From NCBI GenBank assembly GCA_033764445.1, contig JANRIZ010000024.1, positions 1 to 28,919 on the forward strand: a stretch of 28,919 bases of DNA, read 5' to 3'. The position numbers and the translations under genes were made by a program. Shown one piece after another: positions 1-8,499 of this stretch; position 1 is the stretch's first letter; every line of letters starts with the position of its first letter. This stretch comes from JANRIZ01 sp033764445. Lineage in GTDB: Bacteria > Verrucomicrobiota > Verrucomicrobiia > JAWXBN01. The notes beneath the pieces are model-generated. The model did no database searches and had not been told where the DNA came from. It was given only the letters and a program-made list of their open reading frames with translations.

Positions 1-31
1 AAAAAAAAGCGCCGGATTATTCATCCGGCGC
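1..31 (-). terminator. Rho-independent terminator
   Basis: A 9-bp perfect GC-rich stem (positions 9-17 with 23-31, loop 18-22) is followed, reading the minus strand, by eight T residues (A1-A8 on the plus strand). It lies downstream of the minus-strand fmdB/amidase genes and probably ends that transcript, about 145 bp after the amidase stop. Confidence 0.85.
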
Positions 32-57
32 CAAACCTAAACCAATTGAGGAGATAA

Positions 58-153
58 CTAACTAAATCTAAGAGTATAGACAGGGTGATGGCCGAAACGT
101 TCAAAAATATTTAAAATAGTTGCAAGTATCTGATTATCAACGACAAAATTCAT
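58..153 (-). CDS. possible 31-residue small protein
   Basis: A short minus-strand reading frame with an ATG start at 153 and TAG stop at 58-60 lies between the amidase stop and the strong terminator at 1-31. The predicted peptide begins MNFVVDNQIL and ends with an aromatic/basic tail. The DNA here is much more AT-rich than the amidase gene. No Shine-Dalgarno sequence is visible upstream of the ATG, and no family is recognised. It could equally be a structured 3' untranslated region; only its position inside a terminated transcript speaks for it. Confidence 0.18.
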   Translation of the reverse strand: MNFVVDNQILATILNIFERFGHHPVYTLRFS

Positions 154-176
154 TGAACCAGGGGCTTGATCTTTGA

Positions 177-1505
177 TTATTGCGTCTTTTTCCAGCCCGG
201 GGCGTAGGCATCGAGAATCCCCTCCGCCACACAGTTGGCGTATTCCTTGTAAATGCTGATCCGCTCCTCCCCGGCCACCTGTCTCCTCCCGTCATAATCC
301 CCAGCCAGAAGGCGGCGCAAGGTGGTGGACTGGTTCATAAAATAGGGTTCGGTCACGACGACAGGCCCGAAATGCTCGCGATTGACGGCAATATTGCGGG
401 CCACGACAAAATATTCGCCGGGACGCACCATGCGGGTGGTGGCGGTATCCCCGTACATCACGGGCGGGAACCCGGTGGCTTCCTTGAACCGCCGTGCGAT
501 CCGGGTGGCCACCAGGGTCTCGGTGGGCAGGACATCGGCAAACAGTTTATACATCAGCCGCTGGCGCTGGTAAATTTCCTCCAGCTCCTTTTTGGTGTAC
601 GCCCCATGGACAAAAAAAATGTTCCGGTTGATGCGGGCCAGACCCGCCCGCGCACTGGCCGGGGTCGCATTGTGCTGCAAAACGATGACCAGGTCCGGCT
701 TCATCACCTGGCGTATCCGGGCCGCGCGGGCGCGCGTTTCAATGGTTTTTGTCAGCATCGCCTCGGCCCCGATCCGGAACCGGCGGGGGCTGTTCTGGGG
801 CAGGCCCCGGGCGCGTTTGGAATAGGAACTGGGCATCAGTTGCGGCCTGTTTTTCATGATGTATCCGGTCACCTCCAGGACCTGCTCAATCTCCAGCCCG
901 GCCACGGGATGGATGCTATCGCGCACGAGCATCACCCGGGCCCCGTACGCTTCGAGACAGGCCCGCAAATTGTGCCCGACGAGCAGATTCAGATCCCCCT
1001 CCTGGATCAGACCATACCCCCGGAAAAAGGAGGACCGGTCCTCCATCCTCCCCCAGGCGCCGCCGATATCCGCCGGGTCGATGGCGATATTCAAGCCCGC
1101 CAGGGGAAGGACTCCCTTGGGCCGGGTCATCTGATATTCCAGGGGCGTGCGAAATTCGCGATGCGGCGGAAAAATCACCGTGCGCTCGGGTGTGAAGGCG
1201 ATGTCCGCCAGCACCGCGCCGGACCTGCCGGGTTTTTCATAGACCTTGACGGACCGGTCCGTGATCTCCAGGTAGGGGTCCATGCCCCCGGACGGATCGT
1301 AATAGCGCCTGAGCCGCCGCTCGAATTCCTCGCGTGTAAATGCTCCGTTGAATTGAGCCAGAGCCGTCCAATCCTCCGGGGAAGGGCGACGGACCACATC
1401 CCACGGATCATAAATGGGGGTGGTTTCCGCACACAGGCCGGGTACGGAAAAAAACAGGGTGAGGCTGCCGATGACCGCCCACAATCTTGAGACCGCGTGT
1501 ATCAC
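177..1505 (-). CDS. secreted N-acetylmuramoyl-L-alanine amidase (Amidase_3-like), degenerate first zinc site
   Basis: This protein probably cleaves the amide bond between N-acetylmuramic acid and the peptide stem of peptidoglycan outside the cytoplasm. The start is taken as GTG at 1505 because AAGGA lies four bases upstream and the first 25 or so residues form a signal peptide ending in GLCA; no better ATG exists. That gives 442 residues. The core begins near residue 140 with NIAIDPADIGG, where the family has a DPGHGG-type motif. The glutamate of EGDLN, the LQHNA histidine strand and a late VVVTEP glutamate strand all match the fold. The usual first zinc-binding His is replaced by Asp (see findings). 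An insertion of roughly 100 residues separates the EGDLN and LQHNA parts. It is transcribed after fmdB, with an 80-bp gap. The fold call is fairly sure; activity is uncertain. Confidence 0.7.
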   Translation of the reverse strand: MIHAVSRLWAVIGSLTLFFSVPGLCAETTPIYDPWDVVRRPSPEDWTALAQFNGAFTREEFERRLRRYYDPSGGMDPYLEITDRSVKVYEKPGRSGAVLADIAFTPERTVIFPPHREFRTPLEYQMTRPKGVLPLAGLNIAIDPADIGGAWGRMEDRSSFFRGYGLIQEGDLNLLVGHNLRACLEAYGARVMLVRDSIHPVAGLEIEQVLEVTGYIMKNRPQLMPSSYSKRARGLPQNSPRRFRIGAEAMLTKTIETRARAARIRQVMKPDLVIVLQHNATPASARAGLARINRNIFFVHGAYTKKELEEIYQRQRLMYKLFADVLPTETLVATRIARRFKEATGFPPVMYGDTATTRMVRPGEYFVVARNIAVNREHFGPVVVTEPYFMNQSTTLRRLLAGDYDGRRQVAGEERISIYKEYANCVAEGILDAYAPGWKKTQ

Positions 1506-1585
1506 ATGTTCCTTGTAACGGGACTTTCCGGTCCCGCCACCCTTAAAAACGCAAAAGGAACAAAGGTTGTTTCCGCAATCCCCGG

Positions 1586-1840
1586 TTACACGATCTTGTA
1601 TTTGCCCTTTTTTTCGCGCTTGAGAACGGTGAACCCGTTGGCCTTCGCCTTGGCATGCGCCCCATCGACAGTGCCCGAGTTGGGGGTGCTGAAGGCGGAA
1701 ATGATCTTGCGCACGGGCTGGCCGCAGTCCGGACACCGGGTCAAAGCCGGTTCACTCATGGACCGGCGCACGGTAAAACCCCCGCCGCAGGTGCTGCAAC
1801 CCGGGCCGGGCCCGACTGGTTCATATTCGTAAATGGGCAT
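1586..1840 (-). CDS. FmdB-family zinc-ribbon protein
   Basis: An 84-residue protein starting MPIYEYE, the classic opening of the FmdB regulatory family. It carries two CxxC knuckles, Cys15/Cys18 and Cys36/Cys39, followed by QPVRKIIS, which together make a single zinc ribbon. The second half is basic and lysine-rich (KREKKGKYKIV). The family is widespread and named after a putative regulator of formamidase genes, but the biochemical role of most members is unknown. It precedes the amidase gene on the same strand and may share its transcript. The start is the only ATG compatible with the conserved opening; no clear ribosome-binding site is visible. Confidence 0.85.
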   Translation of the reverse strand: MPIYEYEPVGPGPGCSTCGGGFTVRRSMSEPALTRCPDCGQPVRKIISAFSTPNSGTVDGAHAKAKANGFTVLKREKKGKYKIV

Positions 1841-1907
1841 GGGCTGATGTTACGCGCCGCCGCCGCCGCTTCAAAACAAAAATCCCCCACCCCATCCGCT
1901 GGGACCA

Positions 1908-3428
1908 TCACCCTTTTCCAACCCGGAGCGGTTTTTTGTGGCGTTCCATGCCTTTGTCCGCCTGTGCGGCATTTTTGGTCGCTTCATGGGCATTGCGCTT
2001 GAGCTCCGCAATGGTCTTGGTCCGAAGCCGCGCCGCCCCCCGGGTTTTTCGGGTGGGAATCAACGGTCCGCGGGCCAGTCGCTTGCGGGCCTCCTGAACG
2101 GCCTTTTTGTACTGGGGCAGCCAGGCCGCCTGTGCGACGAGCATTTCATCGGTCATCTGCCAGACCTCGGGCGGATTGCACACGGCCCCCACCAAGGGGT
2201 CCATGAGCATGGCCTGACGCAGCAGCCCATCATCGCCATGGACGGCGGCCTCCACCGCCAGGCGCTGGACGGAGATGCTCGCGTTGCACACGGCCGCACA
2301 GCCCAGCGGCAGGGCCCCGACCCTGGGAATGTTCATCCCGTTGCGGTCACAGTACCCGGGCACCTCCACAATGGCGTCCTCGGGCAGATTGGTGATTGTG
2401 CCGTTGTTGACGACATTGAAGTGACCGCGGTACACCCGCCCTGTTTCAAGGCCCTCCAGAATATAGGAGCCATGTTCGTGGCTGCGCTCCCCTGATTCAA
2501 ACCGATAGGCGGGGGCGTTGAGCCAGTTTGGAAAATCCGTCTCAAACCAGTTCCGTCCCTCGGTGCACACCCGCAAATAACCGCCGGTCTCACCATTGAT
2601 CCAGCAGTTGAGATTGATCCATTTTTTGATTTCCCCGGTGCGTTTGCGGTACCAGGGCAGGTATTCGCTCAAATGGCCGTTGGACTCCGTGGAATAGTAT
2701 CCAAACCGCCGCAGCATATCGATCCGGACCTTTTCATCGGACCGGAAAGCCCTGTGATTTTCAAAGGCCGCCAGCAGTTTCCCGGTCAGGTCCTTGCCCC
2801 TGTGCCGGAGCTGGATGAACCAGGTCTGGTGGTTGATGCCCGCACAGATGTAATCCAGTTGGCCCTGCGGCAGACCCAGGGCGGTTTCAATCTGGCGGGC
2901 GCCCCCCTGCACTCCATGGCACAGACCCACGGTTCTGACCCCTCCGTATTTGTTGGCCGCCCACGTGAGCATGGCCATGGGATTTGCATAATTAAAAAGC
3001 GTGCAATCCGGAGCGGCCACCTCGCGGATATCCCTGCAAAAATCAAGCAGGGCGCTGATGCCGCGTTGGGCATACATGATCCCACCCGCACACAGGGTGT
3101 CCCCGACACACTGATCCACCCCGTACTTGAGCGGGATGTCGATATCCGTCTGGAAGGCCTCCAGTCCGCCGATCCGGACCACGACAAAAACATACCTGGC
3201 ACCACGCAAGGCCTCGCGGCGGTTGGTGGTGGCGCGGATTTTGATCTTCAACCCGTTTTCGTCGATGTCCCGCTGGCACAGCTGCCGGACCATCTCAAGG
3301 TTCGCGGTGTTGATGTCCGTAAAGGCGACCTCCATGTCGCGGAACTCTGGCACGCAGAGCATGTCGCGCATCAGGGTCCGCGTGAATCCAATGCTGCCGG
3401 CGCCGATAAAGGTGATTTTGAAGGACAT
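1908..3428 (-). CDS. glycoside hydrolase family 4 protein, MelA-like alpha-galactosidase
   Basis: GH4 enzymes hydrolyse glycosides by an unusual redox mechanism needing NAD and a divalent metal. The Rossmann motif ITFIGAGSIG is at residues 5-14. NYANPMAM follows near 146-153, GLCHGVQG near 168-175 and CAGINH at 195-200, giving the expected metal ligands Cys170 and His200. These blocks resemble E. coli MelA (alpha-galactosidase) more than 6-phospho-glucosidases. At 506 residues it is about 50 longer than MelA because of a basic Arg/Lys-rich C-terminal tail of unknown role. It is divergent from an AraC-type regulator, which suggests sugar-responsive control. No transporter or other sugar gene is adjacent. 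The exact substrate (galactoside, glucoside or glucuronide) cannot be read from the sequence. Confidence 0.85.
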   Translation of the reverse strand: MSFKITFIGAGSIGFTRTLMRDMLCVPEFRDMEVAFTDINTANLEMVRQLCQRDIDENGLKIKIRATTNRREALRGARYVFVVVRIGGLEAFQTDIDIPLKYGVDQCVGDTLCAGGIMYAQRGISALLDFCRDIREVAAPDCTLFNYANPMAMLTWAANKYGGVRTVGLCHGVQGGARQIETALGLPQGQLDYICAGINHQTWFIQLRHRGKDLTGKLLAAFENHRAFRSDEKVRIDMLRRFGYYSTESNGHLSEYLPWYRKRTGEIKKWINLNCWINGETGGYLRVCTEGRNWFETDFPNWLNAPAYRFESGERSHEHGSYILEGLETGRVYRGHFNVVNNGTITNLPEDAIVEVPGYCDRNGMNIPRVGALPLGCAAVCNASISVQRLAVEAAVHGDDGLLRQAMLMDPLVGAVCNPPEVWQMTDEMLVAQAAWLPQYKKAVQEARKRLARGPLIPTRKTRGAARLRTKTIAELKRNAHEATKNAAQADKGMERHKKPLRVGKG

Positions 3429-3535
3429 ATTTTGTGCAAATAGGGGTGGATGTTTTTGTTTTATTGTTTGATTTCGCCCACATTAACACGTCATTTTTCT
3501 TTGAATAGTTGGAGTTTTTTGCGAAATATAGCACT
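3429..3535. promoter_or_regulatory. divergent control region between GH4 and AraC genes
   Basis: This AT-rich stretch of about 107 bp separates two divergent start codons and must hold both promoters and probably the AraC-type operator. I cannot assign -35/-10 boxes or an operator repeat with confidence. There is no Shine-Dalgarno sequence in front of the GH4 ATG. Confidence 0.4.
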
Positions 3536-4399
3536 ATGATGCTCAAGGCCCTCTCCACTCTCGGCCTGCGTTCCGCCGGTCTTCCCTTCCTCAAACGGGC
3601 GCCGACCCTTCACGCCATGCCCTGTTCGGTGGGTTATGAACGGGTCACGGGTCCGGATTACGACTGGCACGGGCTCAAACGCGGGGCGGCGGAGTTTGTC
3701 CTCATCCAGTGGACCCTCTCCGGACGCGGTCTTCTGGAGTACGAGGGGCAGGAGCGGGAGGTGGGACCGGGCCAGGCCATGCTGCTGCATTTTCCCCACA
3801 ACCATCGTTACCGGCTGCCACTGGGCTGGCCTGCATGGGAATTTGTCTATGCGTGCCTCAACGGAAGCGACCTGCTTCGCCTCTGGAAACAACTGGAGGC
3901 GCGGACCGGACCGCTGGTGTTCCTGCCGGAGGACTCCGCCCCGGTCCGTCAACTGGTCAGGCTGTGGGAAATGGTGGTCACCGACAGACTTTCCTCGCCC
4001 TTTGTCGCCTCTGCGGAAGCCTATGCCCTGGCCATGCTTCTGATGGAACAACTGTTTTCCCCCCCGCCACGTCAATCCCGGCATCCCGGCATCAAAAGGG
4101 TTGCTGAATACTGCCGCCGCCACTTCGACCGCCCTTTTGGCGTGCCCGAGATGGCGGAGATGGCGGGGCTGAGCCGTCACCACTTCTGCCGTGTCTTCAA
4201 AGTCTCCGAGGGAATGCCCCCGGGCGAATACCTGCACTCCGTGCGCATGACCGAGGCCACCCGTCTCCTGTCAACCCCTCTTTCCGTCAAACAAATTTCC
4301 CAGCGCTGCGGGTTCACGGATTATAACTATTTTTGCCGGGCCTTCAAAAAATCCCTGGGCCAATCCCCCGGCCAGCTCCGCAAAAGCGGCATGTATTGA
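3536..4399 (+). CDS. AraC-family transcriptional regulator
   Basis: A 287-residue regulator if the ATG at 3536 is used; a TTG at 3509 would add nine residues, and neither start has a well-placed ribosome-binding site. The N-terminal half contains a cupin-like sensing segment (GLLEYEGQEREVGPGQ). The last 100 residues are the AraC DNA-binding domain with two helix-turn-helix units: PEMAEMAGLSRHHFCRVFK, and VKQISQRCGFTDYNYFCRAFK followed by the conserved GQSPGQLR ending. Because it is divergent from the GH4 gene, it most likely responds to the sugar that enzyme cleaves, but that is inference from position only. Confidence 0.88.
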   Translation: MMLKALSTLGLRSAGLPFLKRAPTLHAMPCSVGYERVTGPDYDWHGLKRGAAEFVLIQWTLSGRGLLEYEGQEREVGPGQAMLLHFPHNHRYRLPLGWPAWEFVYACLNGSDLLRLWKQLEARTGPLVFLPEDSAPVRQLVRLWEMVVTDRLSSPFVASAEAYALAMLLMEQLFSPPPRQSRHPGIKRVAEYCRRHFDRPFGVPEMAEMAGLSRHHFCRVFKVSEGMPPGEYLHSVRMTEATRLLSTPLSVKQISQRCGFTDYNYFCRAFKKSLGQSPGQLRKSGMY

Positions 4400-4403
4400 G
4401 TTC

Positions 4404-4446
4404 TGCAAAAAAATTCTGTGTTCTTCCCGGTGCATCTGTGGTTAAA
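4404..4446 (+). repeat. dispersed AATCTG-type repeat, copy 1 (diverged)
   Basis: Starts five bases after the AraC stop codon. It reads AAATTCTGTGTTC, then GCATCTGTGGTT, a diverged version of the element at 5594, 21098, 25121 and 25258. Unlike those four, it points the opposite way relative to the preceding gene. It fills most of the AraC-cobW spacer. Confidence 0.5.
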
Positions 4447-4462
4447 AAAGTCCCCCCATCCT

Positions 4463-5428
4463 ATGAACACTCTCGACACCTACAAGGTCATCCCCGTCTC
4501 CATCCTCACCGGTTTCCTCGGTGCGGGCAAGACAACCCTGCTCAACTACATCCTCAAAGAAAAACACGGCTACAAAATGGCCTGCATCGTCAACGAATTT
4601 GGCGAGATCGGCATCGACAACCAGCTCGTGGAAAACGCGGAGGAGGAGGTCCTGGAAATGAACAACGGCTGCATCTGCTGCAGCGTCCGCACGGACCTGG
4701 TCAAGTCCATCCGCAAAATATTCGAGCGCGGCAATTTCGACTACATCATGATCGAAACGACGGGGCTCGCCAATCCCAGCCCGGTGGCCCAGACCTTTTT
4801 CAACATCCCGGAACTCCAGAAATTCGTCCGCCTCGACTCGATTGTCACCGTCATCGATGCCGAAAACTTTGAACGTCACATGCAGGAAAGCGAAACCACC
4901 GAGGACCAGGTCCGCATGGCCGATTTCCTGATCATCAACAAAACCGACCTGGTGCCGCTTTCCGACGTCCTGACCCTCGAACGCAGATTGCGCGAGATGA
5001 ATCCCGGCGCGGAAATGATCCGCTCCCAAAAGGGCGTCGTCGATCTCAAACGTCTCCTGGATGTCAAAGCCTTTGACGTGGGGGAAAAACTCGAGATGGA
5101 ACCGGATTTTCTCAGCGAGGAACACCATCACCACGATGAGGAGGTCAGCTCGGTCTCCTACCGCACGGAACGCTCCGTGGACCTCCAAAAATTCGAGGCC
5201 TTTGTCCAGGAGATCAGCTCGAAGGAAAAAATCCTCCGCAGCAAGGGCATCATTTCCGTCAAGGGGGACAAACGCAAGGCCATCTTCCATGGTGTCTGCA
5301 ACCGCTTCTCGATGTACTGGGACAAACCCTGGAACCCCAACGAGAAAAAACAATGTCAGATTGTTGTCATCGGCAAAAAACTCGACAAGGCCCGCCTTGT
5401 CTCCCAGATCGAGGCCACGCTGGCCTGA
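4463..5428 (+). CDS. CobW/COG0523-family GTPase (putative metal chaperone)
   Basis: A 321-residue G3E GTPase that probably delivers or inserts a transition metal into a client protein in the cytoplasm. Walker A is GFLGAGKTT (residues 17-25). The family metal site GCICC gives Cys70, Cys72 and Cys73. ETTGLANP is at 98-105 and the guanine-specificity motif NKTD at 159-162. A His-rich acidic loop (four consecutive His at 222-225) separates the GTPase domain from the CobW C-terminal domain, a common feature of zinc- or nickel-linked members. The ATG at 4463 is chosen because the conserved sequence begins within ten residues. There is no cobalamin, nitrile hydratase or zinc-uptake gene beside it, so the metal and client are unknown. 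Confidence 0.88.
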   Translation: MNTLDTYKVIPVSILTGFLGAGKTTLLNYILKEKHGYKMACIVNEFGEIGIDNQLVENAEEEVLEMNNGCICCSVRTDLVKSIRKIFERGNFDYIMIETTGLANPSPVAQTFFNIPELQKFVRLDSIVTVIDAENFERHMQESETTEDQVRMADFLIINKTDLVPLSDVLTLERRLREMNPGAEMIRSQKGVVDLKRLLDVKAFDVGEKLEMEPDFLSEEHHHHDEEVSSVSYRTERSVDLQKFEAFVQEISSKEKILRSKGIISVKGDKRKAIFHGVCNRFSMYWDKPWNPNEKKQCQIVVIGKKLDKARLVSQIEATLA

Positions 5429-5593
5429 TCGCCGGAAGAGTGTGATCCGCGGTTTTTCAGGGATTTTAGGCGGTTTTTTGCTCCGCTACGTAAAATCTTT
5501 TTCTGTCCGGGAGATTTGTTTCGGGGCCGTCAACCCAGTCTCATGTCAGAATGGAAGTCTGTTTAAAAAACTGACTGGAATGACACGGCAGAA

Positions 5594-5640
5594 CCCAAAA
5601 AAATCTGCGTGAATCTGTGTCCTTCTGCGTGAATCTGCAG
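5594..5640 (+). repeat. dispersed AATCTGCG repeat, copy 2
   Basis: Contains AAAATCTGCGTGAATCTG, identical over 18 bases to the copy near 21124, followed by a second TCTGCGTGAATCTG unit. It ends three bases from the stop codon of the minus-strand M48 gene, so it is the first sequence downstream of that gene. Confidence 0.75.
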
Positions 5641-5643
5641 ATC

Positions 5644-7704
5644 CTACGCGGCCTGCTGAAACTGCTCGCCCCGGAGCAGCGGGGGAAGCGGACAGTCCAG
5701 CGAATCAGCGACCGCCCGCAGGAGTTCGGCCTCCGAGACATTGAGTTCCAGATCACTCATCACGGCTGCCTCACACGCGTTCAACACGCTTTCCTTGAGG
5801 ATCGGCGCCAGCCCCGACAGGCCGTTGAGGGTTTCTTCGATCGCCCCCAGATGACAGCTGGCCAGCGGCTGCAACGCCAGCGGCTGCCCAAAACTCCCCG
5901 CCGGGAAGGCGGCGGAGCCCGCTTGGAAACAGGCCTGTGCGGCTTCCCCGTCACCGACCCCCACATAGGCCAGTGCGGAGAGAAGGATTTCCAGCTGCGG
6001 CCGGATCTCATCCAATTTCCTGAAGCGGACCTTGGACGGTTTGGCCATGCCAAAGTGCATGTCCAGGTGGCGGATCATGATCCTTTGCACGGCATACTCA
6101 AAGAGCTCCACCTGCCCGTCCGAGGAAATGAGCTGTTTGACCAGCTCCCGGAATGTGACGTATTGGGCAGGGGCCAGATACCGCAGACCGGGCAGACAAA
6201 AATCGATGAGCGGGATCCGGTACATCGGGTCCAGGGAACGCACCGGTTCCCCCAGCCGGACAATCTGGGTCATCAAGGACGCATCGGCAAAGCGTCCCAC
6301 AATTTCCATCTGCCGCTGACGATGGTCCTCATCGTCACTGAGCAAAACATTGACCATCACCGCCCGGGCACTGAAGGCCTCGCGCGCGGCCTGACGCAGG
6401 GTCTCGGGGATTGCCTCCAGGGCATGCCGGGCAAACTGGATATGGCCGTGGCCGGCCTGACCGACGGTGGCGGCTGCGGCGGCGGGTTTGGGCACGGCAG
6501 GCGGGGGCACCGGAGAGGCCGGAACATTTTGCGGCGGAGCGGGAGGGGTTGCCGGAGTTGCGGCGGCGGCAAAACCCAGTGCCCCGCCCAATCCGCCGAT
6601 GGCCGGGATTGCCGGACGGGCCGGGGTGGAAGCCGGCGTCTCCACTGGCCGGGGTTTGGCGGGGTCGTCCCTGAATTCGCTCCACTTCCCCTCAATGGCC
6701 TGGATGCGCTGGGGCAGCGGCGGATGGGTGGCAAAAATCGAGGACATGAAGTCGCAGATGCCGTCGGCAAAAAACAGGTGGGCGGCCTCCCCGGCATGCG
6801 GCGATTCCAGTTTGGACCCGGTTCCGGCGGCGATCTTTTTGAGTGCCCCGGCGATGCCCGCGGGATTGCGCGTGAATTGCACGGCCGAGGCATCGGCCAG
6901 AAATTCGCGCTGGCGGGAGATGGCCGACCGGATGAGGTTGGCAAAAAACACCCCGACATAGCCGATGATCAGCAGGCCAAACCCGATCAAAACAAAGGCC
7001 ATCGTGTTGTTTTTTTTCCCACCCCCCGACCGGGACTGGGCAAAAATCCGGATGACCCAATAACCCACCAGAGCGATGAGCAGAATGCCGTGCAGCAGCC
7101 CGATGATGCGGATGTTCAGCCGCATGTCCCCGTTGAAAATATGGGAGAACTCATGGGCGATGACTCCCTGAAGTTCGTCCCGGGTCAGGTTGCGGATCGT
7201 CCCTCGCGTGACACCGATGACCGCATCCCGGGGGGAAAATCCGGCGGCAAAGGCATTGATGCCATTATCATTCAAAATATAAACCGGCGGCACGGGCGTG
7301 CCGGAGGCAATGGCCATTTCCTCGACGACATTGAGCAGCTTGCGCTCATCGGGACTGCGGGTGTTGACGTCCACCAATTCCCCGCCGAGCATCTCTGCCA
7401 CGCTTTTTCCGCCGGAGGCGAGCATGGCCACCTTGAAAAGGCTTCCGCACAGGATCAGTCCCCCCGCCCCCACCACCGACCACAGCAGAATGACGGGATT
7501 CCAGAGCCAGGCGAGTGGGTTTTCATTGACGGGCATCCCGGTGGCAATCGCCAGATCGCGGGCCCGGTCCGCCTCGGCAATTCCGATGACGGCGGCAAAC
7601 AGCAGGTACACACAGAGGATCGTCCCCGCCACGGCCATGCCGAAATAGACCAGCAACACCCCGGTCCGTCTGCGGGCCCGGTCCTGATGCTCGAAAAAAT
7701 TCAT
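5644..7704 (-). CDS. M48-family membrane metalloprotease (HtpX-like) with long C-terminal domain
   Basis: A 686-residue zinc protease that probably degrades damaged membrane proteins, acting at the cytoplasmic face. Two N-terminal membrane segments (about 15-43 and 68-95) precede the HEFSH zinc motif at 184-188. Two more membrane segments (about 200-222 and 235-258) precede the third zinc ligand Glu267 in REFLADASA. That completes a normal HtpX of about 330 residues. After a Pro/Ala-rich linker (about 345-420) comes a further mostly helical region of about 270 residues. It has two acidic stretches (ISSDGQVELFEYAVQRI and AVMSDLELNVSEAELL) resembling TerB-like domains. The gene follows lemA by 66 bp on the same strand; LemA and M48 proteases are often paired. 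Confidence 0.85.
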   Translation of the reverse strand: MNFFEHQDRARRRTGVLLVYFGMAVAGTILCVYLLFAAVIGIAEADRARDLAIATGMPVNENPLAWLWNPVILLWSVVGAGGLILCGSLFKVAMLASGGKSVAEMLGGELVDVNTRSPDERKLLNVVEEMAIASGTPVPPVYILNDNGINAFAAGFSPRDAVIGVTRGTIRNLTRDELQGVIAHEFSHIFNGDMRLNIRIIGLLHGILLIALVGYWVIRIFAQSRSGGGKKNNTMAFVLIGFGLLIIGYVGVFFANLIRSAISRQREFLADASAVQFTRNPAGIAGALKKIAAGTGSKLESPHAGEAAHLFFADGICDFMSSIFATHPPLPQRIQAIEGKWSEFRDDPAKPRPVETPASTPARPAIPAIGGLGGALGFAAAATPATPPAPPQNVPASPVPPPAVPKPAAAAATVGQAGHGHIQFARHALEAIPETLRQAAREAFSARAVMVNVLLSDDEDHRQRQMEIVGRFADASLMTQIVRLGEPVRSLDPMYRIPLIDFCLPGLRYLAPAQYVTFRELVKQLISSDGQVELFEYAVQRIMIRHLDMHFGMAKPSKVRFRKLDEIRPQLEILLSALAYVGVGDGEAAQACFQAGSAAFPAGSFGQPLALQPLASCHLGAIEETLNGLSGLAPILKESVLNACEAAVMSDLELNVSEAELLRAVADSLDCPLPPLLRGEQFQQAA

Positions 7705-7770
7705 GCGGCGTGCGATTGGGGATTGGATCCACGGACCCCCGCCCGGTCTGGGGACGGGGCAGCGTTCCGC

Positions 7771-8391
7771 CTAGGTGAAGGACACTTTTGGGGCCTGTTT
7801 TTCCGCCTCGTTGGCCACTTCAAAAAGGGTCGCCCCCTGGAAGTTGAACGGACCGGCGATCAGGTTGTTGGGGAAAATTTCCCGGCTGGTGTTGTACTCC
7901 ATGGCGGAATCGTTGTAGGCCTGACGCGCAAAGGCGATCTTGTTTTCCGTGGAGGTCATTTCCTCGGTCAGCTGCATCATGTTCTGGTTGGCCTTCAGGT
8001 CGGGATACGCCTCGGCCACGGCAAAGAGCCGCCCAAGGGTCCCACCCAGTCCGGCCTCTGCGGTGATGAGTTTTTGCATGGCCTGGGGATCATCCGGATT
8101 GGCGGCCGCCTTTTCCCGGGCGCCGGAAGCCTGATTCCGCGCGGCAATGACCGCCTCAAGGGTTTCGCGTTCGTGTTTGATATAGCCCTTGGCGATTTCC
8201 ACGAGGTTCGGGATCAGGTCGTAACGGCGCTTGAGCTGCACGTCGATCTGTGAAAAGGCGTTTTTGAAGCGATTGCGCAGGGTGACAAGACGGTTGTAGA
8301 TGCCCATGACCCACAAGCCGACGACGACCACCACCGCGACAATGATTCCGAGGACAACCAAGACTGCGATTCCGATTCCGATCCCTGCCAT
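7771..8391 (-). CDS. lemA: LemA-family membrane-anchored protein
   Basis: A 206-residue protein with one N-terminal hydrophobic anchor (about residues 5-29) followed by a helical body. The hallmark sequence YNRLVTLRNRFKNAFSQIDVQ, then LKRRYDLIPNLVEIAKGY, matches LemA; KIAFARQAYND and an asparagine-rich membrane-proximal patch follow. Its function is not established; members occur beside HtpX/M48 proteases, as here, and may act as partners or scaffolds. The ATG at 8391 has GGGTGG about five bases upstream. The M48 gene starts 66 bp downstream, so the two probably form an operon. Confidence 0.92.
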   Translation of the reverse strand: MAGIGIGIAVLVVLGIIVAVVVVVGLWVMGIYNRLVTLRNRFKNAFSQIDVQLKRRYDLIPNLVEIAKGYIKHERETLEAVIAARNQASGAREKAAANPDDPQAMQKLITAEAGLGGTLGRLFAVAEAYPDLKANQNMMQLTEEMTSTENKIAFARQAYNDSAMEYNTSREIFPNNLIAGPFNFQGATLFEVANEAEKQAPKVSFT

Positions 8392-8499
8392 AGAGCCACC
8401 CTTTTGTTAAGTTATTTGTCCAGACCCTAGCTCATTCCCCTCCGCTTTCAAGCCCGAAACTTTTTGCCCCGGAATCGTGACAATTCCCCTCCCCCGCCC

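Noticed and set aside
5447..5479. Possible terminator after cobW (CCGC/GCGG with a T run)
   Set aside because: The stem is only four base pairs with a loop of about 19 bases; too weak to call despite the T run.
5617..8253. Plus-strand reading frame of 878 codons opposite the M48 and lemA genes
   Set aside because: It is the antisense image of two recognisable minus-strand genes; its Gly/His/Arg-rich product has no family resemblance and long antisense frames are expected in GC-rich DNA.
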